This document shows positions 36,191 through 45,950 of a DNA stretch of 64,000 nt, piece after piece. A program made the position numbers and the translations under genes. The notes below the pieces were generated by a model. It searched no databases, was not told the DNA's origin, and saw only the letters and a program-made list of their open reading frames with translations. This DNA comes from an uncultured Lachnospiraceae bacterium (lineage in GTDB: Bacteria; Bacillota; Clostridia; Lachnospirales; Lachnospiraceae): the NCBI GenBank assembly GCA_934899185.1, contig CAKXYI010000010.1, positions 1 to 64,000 on the forward strand, read 5' to 3'. The stretch's first letter is position 1. Each line of letters opens with the position of its first letter.

Positions 36191-36979
36191 CTATTGTAAT
36201 AGACCATACATTTTTCTTGCATTGATCTCTGTCTGCTTTTCTACTTCTTTCGGCAAAATGCCGCGGATGGCTGCGATCTTATCGATCACATAGCGGATCT
36301 GCGATGAATCGTTGCGCTTGCCACGGTTTGGCTCCGGGCAAAGATAAGGACTGTCCGTCTCCACCAGAATACGATCAAGCGGGATCTCCTTTGCCGTCTC
36401 AACCAATTTTTTGGCATTTTTAAAGGTAACAACTCCGCCAATCCCAATGTAATATCCCATAGCAACGTATTCCTTTGCCATTTCCGGCGAATAGGAATAA
36501 CAATGGATGACACCCGGGTGCTTGATTCCCGGATGGAATTTTCCAAATTCCCGCAAGACCTCCATGGTATCTTCCGCTGCATCTCTGGAATGGATGATAA
36601 AAGGCTTTCCAACCTCTACTGCCAGATCCAACTGCCGGCGGAACCAGTATTTCTGTGTATCTTTGTAGGCATGTCCCTCCTTGCGGAAATAATCAAGCCC
36701 GATCTCTCCGATGGCAAGAACCTTTGAATCCTGCGCCATCTGCCGGAGGCGGTCGATACAAGCCGCATCCATAGACTCCACTTCGTCCGGGTGCACACCA
36801 ACGGCTGCATAGATATAATCATAGGACTGTGCCAATGCGACGCTGGATGCAGAAGAATCCATATCTGCTCCCACATTGACAACGATACCTACATTTTGGG
36901 ATGGGAGCGCCCACAAAAGGTCTTCCCGATCACCATCAAATTGTCTGTCATCATAATGTGCATGACTTTCAAATATCAT
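36191..36979 (-). CDS. tatD: TatD-family metal-dependent hydrolase
   Basis: 262 residues. Amidohydrolase-fold deoxyribonuclease-like protein with the metal motif SHAHYDD (HxH), IGEIGLDYFR (Glu ligand), PFIIHSRDA, IHCYSY and the C-terminal VETDSPYLCP (Asp ligand). TatD proteins are 3'-5' DNA/RNA exonucleases. It lies between metG and rsmA, a conserved order in Firmicutes. The 37020-37048 hairpin separates it from metG. Confidence 0.95.
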   Translation of the reverse strand: MIFESHAHYDDRQFDGDREDLLWALPSQNVGIVVNVGADMDSSASSVALAQSYDYIYAAVGVHPDEVESMDAACIDRLRQMAQDSKVLAIGEIGLDYFRKEGHAYKDTQKYWFRRQLDLAVEVGKPFIIHSRDAAEDTMEVLREFGKFHPGIKHPGVIHCYSYSPEMAKEYVAMGYYIGIGGVVTFKNAKKLVETAKEIPLDRILVETDSPYLCPEPNRGKRNDSSQIRYVIDKIAAIRGILPKEVEKQTEINARKMYGLLQ

Positions 36980-37019
36980 CTTTTTCTCTCTTTATTTAAA
37001 GTAATCTTATAGACACTTG

Positions 37020-37048
37020 CAGGGTCAGACCAATCCGATCTGACCCTG
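37020..37048. repeat. Inverted repeat between metG and tatD
   Basis: CAGGGTCAGA / TCTGACCCTG, 10 bp perfect with a 9-nt loop. There is no T-run on either strand, so it is not a standard terminator; it may be an RNA processing or stability element in a metG-tatD transcript. Confidence 0.6.
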
Positions 37049-37070
37049 AAGTTATAATTATAGTGTTTGA

Positions 37071-39038
37071 TTAACAGATCTCTGCGCCTGCCGGCATGTC
37101 TTTTTCCGGTGTCATAAGTGACAGATTGCCCTCTGCGTCCTCTGCACAAAGCAACATTCCCTCGGAAAGTACACCTGCCAGTTTGGCTGGCTTTAAGTTC
37201 ACGAGAACCATGACCTTTTTGCCGACCATCTCCTCGGCACTATAGTATTTCTTGATGCCGGACACGATCTGCTTAGTCTGGCTGCCGATGCGGACCTGTG
37301 AGCAAAGCAACTTCTTGGACTTTGGCACTTCCTCACACTTGATGATCTCGCCTACCTGGAACTGCATCTTGGTAAAATCGTCAAACCCGATCTCATCCTT
37401 TGGCTCAATATCGATGACATCTGCATCTTCTTCCGGCTCCTCCTGCGGTGCTGCAACTTGCGGATGGAGTTCAGTGACCTTTGTCATGACCTCGCCCAGA
37501 TCCAATCTTGCAAAAAGGATCTCCGGTGCATCTGTCACCTTGGTACCACTGACATAGTGACCAAAGGTGGAAAGTTCCTCGTATGGGACTTCCTTTGCAT
37601 TTAACTGGGTCAGGATGCGGTCGGTTGTCTCCGGCATAAAACTTTTGAGCAGGGTAGCACCGATGGAAATACTCTCTACCAAGTTGTAGAGAACGGTTGC
37701 CAGACGATCCTGCTTGGTCTCATCCTTGGCAAGTGCCCATGGCATTGTCTCGTCGATATACTTGTTGCAGCGCTTGAAAAGTGCGAAAACTTCTGTGATG
37801 GCATCTGCCACACGAAGATCTTCCATCTTGGCTTCCACGCGGGAAACGGTAGAAGTAACGACTGCCTTGAGTTCATCATCTACCGGCTCATTTACACCCT
37901 TGTCACAAACAAGACCGTCAAAATATTTATTGCTCATGGAAATGGTACGGTTTACCAGATTTCCAAGTGTATTTGCAAGGTCAGAGTTCATACGCTCAAC
38001 CAGAAGTTCCCATGAAATAATACCGTCATTGTCATATGGCATCTCATGCAGGACAAAGTAACGTACGGCATCTACCCCAAAGAAGTCTACAAGTTCATCT
38101 GCATAAAGCACATTTCCCTTAGACTTGCTCATCTTGCCATCGCTCTGGATCAGCCATGGATGACCAAATACCTGCTTTGGAAGCGGCAAATCAAGTGCCA
38201 TCAAAAAGATCGGCCAATAAATGGTATGGAAGCGGATGATATCCTTACCGATCAGATGCAGGTCTGCCGGCCAGTTCTTTTTGAAAAGATCAGAAGAATT
38301 GCCGTCGCAGTCATAACCGATACCGGTGATATAGTTGGTAAGGGCATCTAACCATACATAGGTAACATGCTTTGGATCAAAATCTACCGGAATACCCCAA
38401 CTGAAGGATGTACGGGATACACAAAGATCCTGCAATCCCGGCAAGAGGAAGTTGTTCATCATCTCATTCTTGCGGGATACCGGCTGAATAAACTCCGGAT
38501 GCGTATTGATATGCTCGATCAGACGATCTGCATACTTGCTCATCTTGAAGAAATAGGCTTCTTCCTTCGCCGGCTGTACCGGTCTGCCACAGTCCGGACA
38601 GCAGCCATTTTCATCCAACTGCGATTCTGTCCAGAAAGACTCACATGGGGTACAATACAAGCCTTCATAGGCACCCTTGTAGATATCACCCTGATCGTAT
38701 AACTTCTTGAAGATCTTCTTTACCTGCTTCTCGTGATCCTCATCCGTGGTACGGATGAACTTGTCATAAGAAGTATTCATCAGATCCCAGATACGCTTGA
38801 TCTCTGTAGATACATTATCTACAAATTCCTTTGGTGTGATACCGGCTTCTTTTGCCTTTAACTCGATCTTCTGTCCGTGCTCATCTGATCCTGTCTGGAA
38901 AAATACATCATATCCTTCCTGTCTTTTAAAACGAGCAATACTATCCGCCAAGATGATCTCATAGGTATTGCCGATATGCGGCTTGCCTGAGGTATATGCA
39001 ATGGCGGTAGTAATGTAATACTTTCCTTTGTTTGACAT
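37071..39038 (-). CDS. metG: Methionyl-tRNA synthetase
   Basis: 655 residues. Class I synthetase: HIGH variant KPHIGN (about 20), zinc knuckle with CTPCESFW and CCPDCGRPV (about 127-150), KMSKS in DGKMSKSKGN (about 300), and a C-terminal EMAP/tRNA-binding domain (about 550-655, FTKMQFQVGEIIKCEEVP). Length and order are typical for the dimeric Firmicutes form. It starts just after the zinc-ribbon protein gene (15-nt gap). Confidence 0.97.
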   Translation of the reverse strand: MSNKGKYYITTAIAYTSGKPHIGNTYEIILADSIARFKRQEGYDVFFQTGSDEHGQKIELKAKEAGITPKEFVDNVSTEIKRIWDLMNTSYDKFIRTTDEDHEKQVKKIFKKLYDQGDIYKGAYEGLYCTPCESFWTESQLDENGCCPDCGRPVQPAKEEAYFFKMSKYADRLIEHINTHPEFIQPVSRKNEMMNNFLLPGLQDLCVSRTSFSWGIPVDFDPKHVTYVWLDALTNYITGIGYDCDGNSSDLFKKNWPADLHLIGKDIIRFHTIYWPIFLMALDLPLPKQVFGHPWLIQSDGKMSKSKGNVLYADELVDFFGVDAVRYFVLHEMPYDNDGIISWELLVERMNSDLANTLGNLVNRTISMSNKYFDGLVCDKGVNEPVDDELKAVVTSTVSRVEAKMEDLRVADAITEVFALFKRCNKYIDETMPWALAKDETKQDRLATVLYNLVESISIGATLLKSFMPETTDRILTQLNAKEVPYEELSTFGHYVSGTKVTDAPEILFARLDLGEVMTKVTELHPQVAAPQEEPEEDADVIDIEPKDEIGFDDFTKMQFQVGEIIKCEEVPKSKKLLCSQVRIGSQTKQIVSGIKKYYSAEEMVGKKVMVLVNLKPAKLAGVLSEGMLLCAEDAEGNLSLMTPEKDMPAGAEIC

Positions 39039-39053
39039 TTTAACTTCTAACTC

Positions 39054-39518
39054 CTACTCTTCATCTTCTTCAACGACTTCGCCGGAAACAGTCTCTACAG
39101 TCTCCTCAGCGGCTTCGTCTGTCTTTTCTTCGGTTACGACCTCATCTTCATCCTCGAAAATGTCCTCGTCCATCTTTGCGCCACACTTGCTACAGAAAGC
39201 AGCGCCACCACTTACAACAGCACCACACTTCGGGCATGCCTTACCACCCTTGGTGTATGCGATCTGCTCTTTGATCTCCTCGATCCGCTTCTGTGCTGCC
39301 ACTACTTCTTCAAAAAGTGAGGTATATGCCTCTGGTGCGGCATCTTTATTCTCCTGATAGAAGATCTTACCGATCTCCTGATACTGTTTGTTCAAAAAAT
39401 CTTCCTTTGAACGCATCTCATACTGTAACTTTGCAATGTCCGTCATGCCCTTTGCTTTTTCGCCGACTTCCTGTGTTGCACTTACGATAGAATCACCTAA
39501 TTTACTGAAAAAATCCAT
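39054..39518 (-). CDS. Zinc-ribbon protein with coiled coil and acidic tail
   Basis: 154 residues. An N-terminal amphipathic/coiled-coil region (about 1-70, MDFFSKLGDSIVSATQEVGEKAKG) precedes a double zinc ribbon C-x2-C...C-x2-C (CPKCGAVVSGGAAFCSKCG, about 95-115). The tail of about 40 residues is almost all Asp and Glu. This is the zinc_ribbon_2 type common in Lachnospiraceae. Function unknown. SD GGAGG; its promoter has TATAAT about 60 bp upstream (39560-39600). Confidence 0.75.
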   Translation of the reverse strand: MDFFSKLGDSIVSATQEVGEKAKGMTDIAKLQYEMRSKEDFLNKQYQEIGKIFYQENKDAAPEAYTSLFEEVVAAQKRIEEIKEQIAYTKGGKACPKCGAVVSGGAAFCSKCGAKMDEDIFEDEDEVVTEEKTDEAAEETVETVSGEVVEEDEE

Positions 39519-39605
39519 TTGTTTTTCCTCCTTTAGATAAATTTGTCAAAGTCATACTGATATATTCTGTCATTATAACATTATTATAGCGCGCTTTTCA
39601 ACGTA

Positions 39606-40796
39606 TTATCGCAGACTGTCAAGAATTGAATGCCCGATCGTATTCTCCGGCATTGCAAGGGAAAAATTATCTGCGATTGTCGCGCCGATCACCGCAAAGG
39701 TATCTTCTTCCGGTAAAGGTCCACTGCCTTTGTGCTTCTTGGAATATGCAAGAAACGGCACCTTTTCCCTGGTATGGTCTGTCCCGGTATAGGTCGGATC
39801 ATTTCCATGATCTGCCGTGATGATCAAAAGATCGTCCTCCCGGAGTACCGGGAGCAACTGACCCAGTTTCACATCAAACCGCTCGATCTCCTGTCCATAA
39901 CCGATCGGATTGCGCCTGTGCCCCCAAAGAGCATCAAAATCCACCAGATTGACAAAACATAACCCGCGAAAATCGCGCTTTGCGATCTCGATGGTCTGCT
40001 CCATGCCATGCACGCTGCTCTTGGACCGGTTACTTTCCGTGATACCCTGACCGACAAAAATATCATTGATCTTGCCCACGGAGATCACGTCAAATCCTGC
40101 ATCTTTCAGGCTGTTCAAAACTGTCTTTCCCGTAGGTTCCAAGGCATAATCATGTCGGTTGCTGGTACGGACAAATTGACCTTTTCTCTTTCCCACATAG
40201 GGTCTTGCGATCACACGCCCGACCCGCCACTCGTCTTTCATGGTGAGTTCTCTCGCGATCTCACAGTAGTGGTAGAGATTTTCCAGTCCCATGGTCTCCT
40301 CATTGCCACAGATCTGCAATACGGAATCTGCGGATGTGTAGACGATCAGATGGCCTTTTTTGATTTCTTCCTCACCCAGTTCGTCTAAGATCTCCGTACC
40401 GCTTGCTGCTTTGTTGCCAATAATATGGCGACCGGTACGCTCCTCCAACTCCTTGATGAGTTCCGGCGGGAAACCATGTTCTGTGAAGGTGATGAAAGGT
40501 TTCGTCGTCTCAATCCCCATCATTTCCCAATGTCCGGTCATGGTGTCCTTGCCATTGCTTTTTTCACGCAAAGGCGCATAATAGGCAAGAGGGTTTTCTA
40601 CCGGATCTACTTTATCCATCGCTTTTAGATTTGCCATACCAAGCCTCTGGAGATTGGGTATGTTAAAGGTCTCCATGCGCTCGGCAATATGGCCTAAAGT
40701 GTCCACACCAAGGTCACCGAATTTTTCCGAATCCGGCATAGCGCCAATGCCAAGTGAATCCATGACAATAACAAAAACTCTCTGATACGTGCTCAT
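39606..40796 (-). CDS. deoB: Phosphopentomutase DeoB
   Basis: 396 residues from the ATG at 40796 (SD AAGGA; the ORF extends two codons upstream). Interconverts ribose/deoxyribose 1- and 5-phosphates. Motifs: metal-binding [10 protein letters not shown] at the start, GHWEMMGIE, and the C-terminal [23 protein letters not shown] with metal ligands. It follows the nucleoside phosphorylase gene, so together they feed nucleoside ribose into the pentose phosphate pathway. Confidence 0.96.
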   Translation of the reverse strand: MSTYQRVFVIVMDSLGIGAMPDSEKFGDLGVDTLGHIAERMETFNIPNLQRLGMANLKAMDKVDPVENPLAYYAPLREKSNGKDTMTGHWEMMGIETTKPFITFTEHGFPPELIKELEERTGRHIIGNKAASGTEILDELGEEEIKKGHLIVYTSADSVLQICGNEETMGLENLYHYCEIARELTMKDEWRVGRVIARPYVGKRKGQFVRTSNRHDYALEPTGKTVLNSLKDAGFDVISVGKINDIFVGQGITESNRSKSSVHGMEQTIEIAKRDFRGLCFVNLVDFDALWGHRRNPIGYGQEIERFDVKLGQLLPVLREDDLLIITADHGNDPTYTGTDHTREKVPFLAYSKKHKGSGPLPEEDTFAVIGATIADNFSLAMPENTIGHSILDSLR

Positions 40797-40811
40797 GGTC
40801 ATTCCTTCTTT

Positions 40812-41594
40812 CTATTGTGATTCTTTGTCCTCAGCAATCAAAATACGCAGGGCTTCCACGGCTGTCTCGATCGCCAGTTCTGTGTCATGTACCTGTGCAT
40901 TGGGCAATCCCAACTTGGCACGCTCCTGATTGGCAACGACCAAAAAGCAGGATCCCACACGCACATGCAGAAAACTGCCTGCAATAAAGAGTGCCGCAGA
41001 CTCCATCTCCGATGCCAGACAGCCCATTCTAAGCCATGCCTGCCACTTATTCTCCAGTTCATAGGATACCGGCATGACCTCCGGCTCGTGCTGTCCGAAA
41101 AAAGAATCCTTGCACTGGACAACACCGGCATGGTATGTGATCTTTTTGCCTTTTGCCGCCTGTATCAGGGCATGCATGACGTCGACATCCGGTACTGCCG
41201 GATACTCGATCGGTGCATATTCCCGACTGGTTCCTTCCATACGGACAGCCCCGCTGGCGATCACAATGTCACCGCCACATACATCCTGCTGCATGCCTCC
41301 GCAAGTACCCACACGGATAAAGGTATGCGCATCTGCCTTCGACAATTCCTCAAGGGCAATGGCTGCCGATGGTCCGCCGATCCCGGTAGAGGTCACACTG
41401 ACTTTTTCCCCATCCAGCGTCCCCGTGTATGTAACAAATTCTCTGCTGTCTGCCACCATACGGGCATCCGTAAAATGTTCTGCGATCTTGGCACAACGTT
41501 TGGGATCTCCCGGCAGAATCACATATTTTCCAATGTCTTCCGGTCCGATCCCGGTATGATACTGCTTGCCAGACCCTTCTGTATAATCAACCAT
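40812..41594 (-). CDS. udp: Nucleoside phosphorylase (uridine phosphorylase type)
   Basis: 260 residues. PNP/UDP-family: [14 protein letters not shown] phosphate region, [10 protein letters not shown], and [15 protein letters not shown] near the C-terminus, typical of uridine phosphorylases (NP-I family). Strong SD (AAAGGAGG). It lies between cdd and deoB; cytidine deaminase supplies uridine, phosphorylase frees uracil and ribose-1-P, deoB converts the latter. A purine preference cannot be excluded from sequence. Confidence 0.9.
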   Translation of the reverse strand: MVDYTEGSGKQYHTGIGPEDIGKYVILPGDPKRCAKIAEHFTDARMVADSREFVTYTGTLDGEKVSVTSTGIGGPSAAIALEELSKADAHTFIRVGTCGGMQQDVCGGDIVIASGAVRMEGTSREYAPIEYPAVPDVDVMHALIQAAKGKKITYHAGVVQCKDSFFGQHEPEVMPVSYELENKWQAWLRMGCLASEMESAALFIAGSFLHVRVGSCFLVVANQERAKLGLPNAQVHDTELAIETAVEALRILIAEDKESQ

Positions 41595-41654
41595 ACGCTA
41601 CCTCCTTTTTAGGGACGTTCCTTTTGCCACATGGAGTGTCCCCTTTGGCTCATG

Positions 41655-42083
41655 TTATAGATTATCCGGTCCAAAACTTTCCGGTAAAAGTTGCCCTAAT
41701 GTCATGGTCTGATAAGAAATCTCTCCCTCTGACGTCTGCCTTCCCAGATAGATCAAAAAATCGTCAGTGCAAAATTCCCGCATGACCTGTCGGCAGATAC
41801 CGCAAGGCGGGCAGATCTGCGCGCAGATCTCTCCTGCCCTTCCGCCTACAATGGCAATGGCTGAAAATTCTCTCTCGCCCTGGCTGACTGCCTGAAAAAA
41901 GGCTGTCCGCTCAGCACAGTTTGTCGGCGTAAAGGCTGCATTTTCGATATTGCATCCCGTATAGATCCTGCCACTTTTTCCAAGCAGTGCCGTCCCCACA
42001 GCGAAGTGGGAATAGAGCGTATATGCATTTTTTCTTGCCTCGATAGCATTTTCTATCAGACTTATAATCTCTGTGTTTTTCAT
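41655..42083 (-). CDS. cdd: Cytidine deaminase
   Basis: 142 residues from the ATG at 42083. Homotetrameric zinc cytidine deaminase: TGCNIENAAFTPTNCAERTAF carries the CAE ligand/catalytic Glu, and PPCGICRQVM the PCxxC ligands. It heads the cdd-udp-deoB salvage operon. No SD is visible and TATAAT (42090-42095) lies 7 nt from the ATG, so a leaderless mRNA is probable. Confidence 0.95.
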   Translation of the reverse strand: MKNTEIISLIENAIEARKNAYTLYSHFAVGTALLGKSGRIYTGCNIENAAFTPTNCAERTAFFQAVSQGEREFSAIAIVGGRAGEICAQICPPCGICRQVMREFCTDDFLIYLGRQTSEGEISYQTMTLGQLLPESFGPDNL

Positions 42084-42089
42084 GGTCTT

Positions 42090-42118
42090 ATTATATCCCA
42101 AAATTATTCTTTTTTAAA
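42090..42118 (-). promoter_or_regulatory. Promoter of cdd, predicted to give leaderless mRNA
   Basis: Minus strand TTTAAA (42113-42118), 17-bp spacer, TATAAT (42090-42095). The expected start site coincides with the cdd ATG (42083). Confidence 0.6.
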
Positions 42119-42121
42119 CGC

Positions 42122-42150
42122 AAAAATAGCCGCCTTCCGGCGACTATTTT
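42122..42150 (-). terminator. Terminator after the mntP-antiporter operon
   Basis: Minus-strand stem AAAATAGTCGCC / GGCGGCTATTTT with a 4-nt loop and a short T tail, immediately after the CaCA antiporter stop. Confidence 0.82.
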
Positions 42151-42156
42151 CTCATG

Positions 42157-43134
42157 TTATCTCACACAGATATAAATCAGATAGATCACATACAGCGTCA
42201 GCATCAAAATACCTTCTTTTTTGCCCAACTTCTTTTTTGACATGCAAATAAGCCATGTGACCAGTGAAAATACCAGAAGCACTACAATGTCAATGATATT
42301 TTCTGTCAAAAATGCGATTGGACTGACCGTTGCCGCGATACCAAGTACCATCAGAATATTGAATACATTGGATCCAACGACATTACCGATCGCCATATCC
42401 AATTCATTCTTTCTGGCTGCAACGATAGATGTAACAAGTTCCGGCAGGCTTGTACCAACGGAACAGATAGTAAGACCTACCAGAGTTGCACTGATACCAA
42501 AACTGGTCGCGATCGTAGATGCAGAGTCTACAACCCAGTCGCCGCCATACTTGATGGCAATGGCTCCACCCACGATATAGAGAATACATTTCCAGATTGG
42601 AAGATCCTCCATCTCGCTCATTTCCTCATTCATTTCACGCTCTTTTTCTGAAATCTCACCGCGCTTTCTAGCATCCAGTGCACTCTTGATCAGACAAAAA
42701 ATAAAGCATGCAAAAATAACCAAAAAGATGATACCGTCTGCACGCCCCAAAGTCATGCCGATAAGGCCGGCAATCAAAAGGATGATCGCGCAGAGAACAG
42801 AAAACGGATAATCTCTCTTTAATACATCACGACTGACCTGAAGATCTGCAATCAAAGCACAGATACCAAGTACGACCATCAGATTAAAGATATTGGATCC
42901 GACAACATTGCTGACTGCAAGTGTATTCTGGTTATTCATGGATGCCGCGATACTGACGGATGTCTCCGGCAGACTGGTTCCCATTGCAACGATCGTCATA
43001 CCAATGATGAGTGATGGAACCTTTAACATCTTTGCCACCGAAGAAGCACCCTCAACAAAGAAGTCTGCTCCCTTTACTAATAGTACAAAACCAATGATCA
43101 GTATGACCACTGCCTTTAAAATTGTTACTGTCAT
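42157..43134 (-). CDS. CaCA-family cation antiporter, downstream of mntP
   Basis: 325 residues, about ten membrane helices, two inverted alpha-repeats: GTSLPETSVSIAAS...VSNVVGSNIFNL and GTSLPELVTSIVAA...GNVVGSNVFNI. A charged cytoplasmic loop (about 165-195, KRGEISEKEREMNEEMSE) separates the halves. The first repeat has VSNVVGSN where the other antiporter (12232-13158) has IGNIVGSN. It lies 33 nt after mntP and shares its riboswitch, so Mn2+ extrusion alongside MntP is likely (inference). Confidence 0.9.
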   Translation of the reverse strand: MTVTILKAVVILIIGFVLLVKGADFFVEGASSVAKMLKVPSLIIGMTIVAMGTSLPETSVSIAASMNNQNTLAVSNVVGSNIFNLMVVLGICALIADLQVSRDVLKRDYPFSVLCAIILLIAGLIGMTLGRADGIIFLVIFACFIFCLIKSALDARKRGEISEKEREMNEEMSEMEDLPIWKCILYIVGGAIAIKYGGDWVVDSASTIATSFGISATLVGLTICSVGTSLPELVTSIVAARKNELDMAIGNVVGSNVFNILMVLGIAATVSPIAFLTENIIDIVVLLVFSLVTWLICMSKKKLGKKEGILMLTLYVIYLIYICVR

Positions 43135-43167
43135 TTCTTTCCCTCCTAAAATTATATTGCCCTTCTC

Positions 43168-43740
43168 TTATCCCAACAGGTGCTCGATCAAGATTTTCAA
43201 TCCCAGTAATACTAAGATCAGACCACCTGCCAGTTCTGCTTTTGTCTTGTATTTGTTGCCAAAAAGATTACCAACAAAAACACCGACCGCAGAAATGGCC
43301 GCCGTTACCAGACCTATGATCGTAATGGCTTCCACGATGTTGACTTCCAAAAAAGAAAATGTAATGCCGACTGCAAGTGCGTCGATACTGGTCGCAATCG
43401 CCAAAATGAACATTTCCCTGATATCTAGTGGCGGATCCATCTCCTCGATCTCTACAACTTCATCCCTTTCCCTGATTGCATCTGCCATCATCTTGCCACC
43501 GATATAGGCAAGCAAAACAAATGCGATCCAATGGTCAATCGCGCTGATCTTATCTGCAAACTGGCTTCCTAAGAGCCATCCCAAGAATGGCATTAATGCC
43601 TGAAATCCGCCAAAAAAAAGCGCAATGACAAAACACTGCTTTTTGTTCACTTTGCGCATGGCAAGACCCTTGCAGATAGACACGGCAAACGCATCCATGG
43701 CAAGACCGACGCCCATCAAGGCTAATTCAATTACTCCCAT
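43168..43740 (-). CDS. mntP: Manganese efflux pump MntP
   Basis: 190 residues from the ATG at 43740 (SD AAAGGAG). The ORF continues upstream to 43803 but that part lies in the riboswitch terminator. Six helices; the family motifs GVGLAMDAFAVSICKGLAMR near the start and AIATSIDALAVGITFS in the second half contain the conserved Asp residues used for Mn2+. MntP is a known target of yybP-ykoY riboswitches in other bacteria, as here. Confidence 0.95.
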   Translation of the reverse strand: MGVIELALMGVGLAMDAFAVSICKGLAMRKVNKKQCFVIALFFGGFQALMPFLGWLLGSQFADKISAIDHWIAFVLLAYIGGKMMADAIRERDEVVEIEEMDPPLDIREMFILAIATSIDALAVGITFSFLEVNIVEAITIIGLVTAAISAVGVFVGNLFGNKYKTKAELAGGLILVLLGLKILIEHLLG

Positions 43741-43790
43741 GTTTACTCCTTTTTCCTGCATAAATGCGTGTGCTTTGTCTTTTGTAATAA

Positions 43791-43862
43791 AAAGAGACTC
43801 CATATGCGCCTGATCTTCTACTACACCTATGATGTAATAATAATCAAACGCATATGAGTCTC
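43791..43862 (-). terminator. Riboswitch-controlled terminator before mntP
   Basis: Minus-strand arms GACTCATATGCG and CGCATATGGAGTC flanking a loop of about 44 nt, then TCTCTTTTTATT. The 5' arm includes CTCATA, the 3' strand of riboswitch P1, so ligand-stabilised P1 would block the terminator and allow mntP expression. Confidence 0.82.
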
Positions 43863-43940
43863 ACCATTTAAGATTTGCCAGGCTATCGCCGGGTCTGTTG
43901 ACAAATCACACAATTCTTATGTGCTAGCTACTCCCTCATA
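43853..43940 (-). ncRNA. yybP-ykoY (manganese) riboswitch of the mntP operon
   Basis: Minus strand: P1 TATGAG pairs with CTCATA; GGGAGTAGC follows the 5' strand; GTCAACAGACCCGGCGA and TAGCCTGGCAAATC supply the second metal-binding loop; GGTGAGA precedes the P1 3' strand. These match the class consensus closely. Promoter at 43949-43977; terminator at 43791-43862. Confidence 0.93.
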
Positions 43941-43948
43941 GCCATTTC

Positions 43949-43977
43949 AATATATCGGAAATGTCAAAAAGTGTCAA
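43949..43977 (-). promoter_or_regulatory. Promoter of the mntP riboswitch operon
   Basis: Minus strand TTGACA (43972-43977), 17-bp spacer, TATATT (43949-43954); transcription would start just before P1. Confidence 0.8.
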
Positions 43978-44022
43978 TGTAAAGCACCTCTCATCCATTG
44001 TACTTTTATAGATACAATCCTA

Positions 44023-44601
44023 CTATGCTACTCTCGTCTTCTTTTCTTCCATCTTGCGGTAAATAAAACGGATGATAATACCTGCTAAGATTGCTTCAAT
44101 GATACCAAGGATTGTACCCACCAGAACATCAGTCGGAAAATGCACAAAGACATACATTCTGGAAACAGCGATTAATGCCGCTAATACCACTGCTGCAATG
44201 CCCTGCTTACGGTATCTTGCATATTGTACGATCGATACCGCAGATGCAAATGAGGCAGAAGAATGTCCCGATGGGAAGGAATAATCCTTTGGATTTTTCA
44301 CAAGCAATGCCACTGAATCGTCGATCCAGCAAGGTCTTGCACGCATGACTGTATTTTTCAGAAATACATTGATCACCAGCAATGAAAATACCAGTGCCAA
44401 TGCGGATGTCCATGCCACCTTTTTGTCCTTGCAAAAAATCAGCATAGCGATCGTCAGCAGGATCCAAAAGATCCCGGCATTGCCAAGTGACGTGATCGCT
44501 ACCACGATCTTATCCAGGATTGGATTGTGCAGGGATTGAAACCAATACAAAAGGTCAAATTCCCAGTCAAAATAAAAAACATTTCCCATTGTTGCTATCA
44601 T
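44023..44601 (-). CDS. PAP2-family membrane phosphatase
   Basis: 192 residues, about five or six helices. The three PAP2 catalytic motifs are present: KNTVMRARPCW (KxxxxxxRP), PSGHSSASF (PSGH) and SRMYVFVHFPTDVLVG (SRxxxxxHxxxD). Likely a phosphatase for undecaprenyl-PP or another lipid phosphate; which one is unclear. SD GGGGGT at 7 nt. It lies 24 nt downstream of tyrS. Confidence 0.9.
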   Translation of the reverse strand: MIATMGNVFYFDWEFDLLYWFQSLHNPILDKIVVAITSLGNAGIFWILLTIAMLIFCKDKKVAWTSALALVFSLLVINVFLKNTVMRARPCWIDDSVALLVKNPKDYSFPSGHSSASFASAVSIVQYARYRKQGIAAVVLAALIAVSRMYVFVHFPTDVLVGTILGIIEAILAGIIIRFIYRKMEEKKTRVA

Positions 44602-44625
44602 ACGTATACCCCCAAAATAATTATT

Positions 44626-45846
44626 TTATGCCAACTCTACCTTGCAGAATTTCTTTTTGCCCTTTTTCAGGATAAATTCTTCTGCAAAAGCATCCTTTGT
44701 ATATGTGGCATGTGAATCTGTTACTTTTTCGCCATTGACAGAAACTCCGCCCTGCTCAACCGCACGTCTTGCCTCATTACGGCTGGTCGCTAAGTTTGCG
44801 CTGATCAAAAGCTGCAGGATGTCAACAGATCCATCGTTAAAGATATCCTCTGTGATAGTCTCCGTCGGCATATTTGCAGCACTTCCCGTAGAAAAGAGTG
44901 CCTTGGATGCTTCTTTTGCCTTTACGGCTTCTTCTTCGCCATGCACCAGTTTGGTCAGTTCAAAAGCAAGGATATCCTTTGCTTCGTTTAACTGGCTTCC
45001 TTCCCATTTGTCCATCTCATCGATCTGCTCAAGTGGCAGGAAAGTAAGCATACGCAGGCATTTTAAAACGTCCTGATCGGATACGTTACGCCAGTATTGA
45101 TAGAACTCAAACGGTGATGTCTTATTCGGATCAAGCCAAACGGCACCGGACTGGGTCTTTCCCATCTTTTTGCCCTCGGAATTGAGCAGCAGGTTGATTG
45201 TCATGGCATAGGCATCTTTTCCCAACTTACGACGGATCAGTTCTGTACCACCCAACATATTGCTCCACTGATCGTCTCCGCCAAACTGCATATTACATCC
45301 GTATTTCTGGTATAACATGTAAAAATCGTAACTCTGCATGATCATGTAGTTAAACTCAAGGAAACTCAGACCTCTTTCCATACGCTGCTTGTAGCACTCT
45401 GCGGTAAGCATACGATTGACGGAAAAATGTGGTCCGACATCACGCAGCAACTCAACATAATTCAAGCCCAGCAGCCAGTCTGCATTATTTACCAGAATTG
45501 CCTTGTCTTCTGAAAAGTCGATAAAACGGCTCATCTGCTTTTTGAAACAATCTACGTTATGTGCGATCGTTTCTGTTGTCATCATCTGGCGCATATCTGT
45601 TCTTCCGGACGGATCCCCGATCATGGCTGTTCCACCACCGATCAGTACGACCGGCTTGTTGCCAGCCATCTGCAGGCGCTTCATCAGGCAAAGTGCCATA
45701 AAGTGTCCTACATGAAGGCTGTCTGCGGTAGGGTCAAATCCAATGTAAAAAGTAGCCTTTCCGTTATTGATCAACTCTTTGATCTCTTCTTCGTCTGTTA
45801 CCTGGGCGATCAGTCCTCTGGCAACAAGTTCATCATAAATTGTCAT
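44626..45846 (-). CDS. tyrS: Tyrosyl-tRNA synthetase
   Basis: 406 residues from the ATG at 45846 (SD GGAGGAG; an ATG at 45858 lies inside the SD and is not used). Class I: HIGH variant DSLHVGHFM, tyrosine-binding region [24 protein letters not shown] variant KKMGKTQSG, and a C-terminal S4-like domain (about 340-405, [26 protein letters not shown]). The TyrS rather than TyrZ-type arrangement. Preceded by a tyrosine T-box (45951-46258). Confidence 0.97.
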   Translation of the reverse strand: MTIYDELVARGLIAQVTDEEEIKELINNGKATFYIGFDPTADSLHVGHFMALCLMKRLQMAGNKPVVLIGGGTAMIGDPSGRTDMRQMMTTETIAHNVDCFKKQMSRFIDFSEDKAILVNNADWLLGLNYVELLRDVGPHFSVNRMLTAECYKQRMERGLSFLEFNYMIMQSYDFYMLYQKYGCNMQFGGDDQWSNMLGGTELIRRKLGKDAYAMTINLLLNSEGKKMGKTQSGAVWLDPNKTSPFEFYQYWRNVSDQDVLKCLRMLTFLPLEQIDEMDKWEGSQLNEAKDILAFELTKLVHGEEEAVKAKEASKALFSTGSAANMPTETITEDIFNDGSVDILQLLISANLATSRNEARRAVEQGGVSVNGEKVTDSHATYTKDAFAEEFILKKGKKKFCKVELA

Positions 45847-45950
45847 GTTCTCCTCCATTTCCGCAACCTGACAAGAGTTGCATCTCTTTTATTTTCGTTA
45901 TGGAAGATTTTGATGGAGCGTTTCTCTTATTGAAATTTACAAATAAAAAA

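Noticed and set aside
41595..41654. Terminator between cdd and udp
   Set aside because: GGGAC and GTCCC could pair, but the stem is short with a large loop and no T-run; the genes are treated as one operon.
43741..43803. Longer N-terminus for MntP
   Set aside because: This stretch is the 3' arm of the riboswitch terminator; the ATG at 43740 has a good SD and starts at the family's usual N-terminus.
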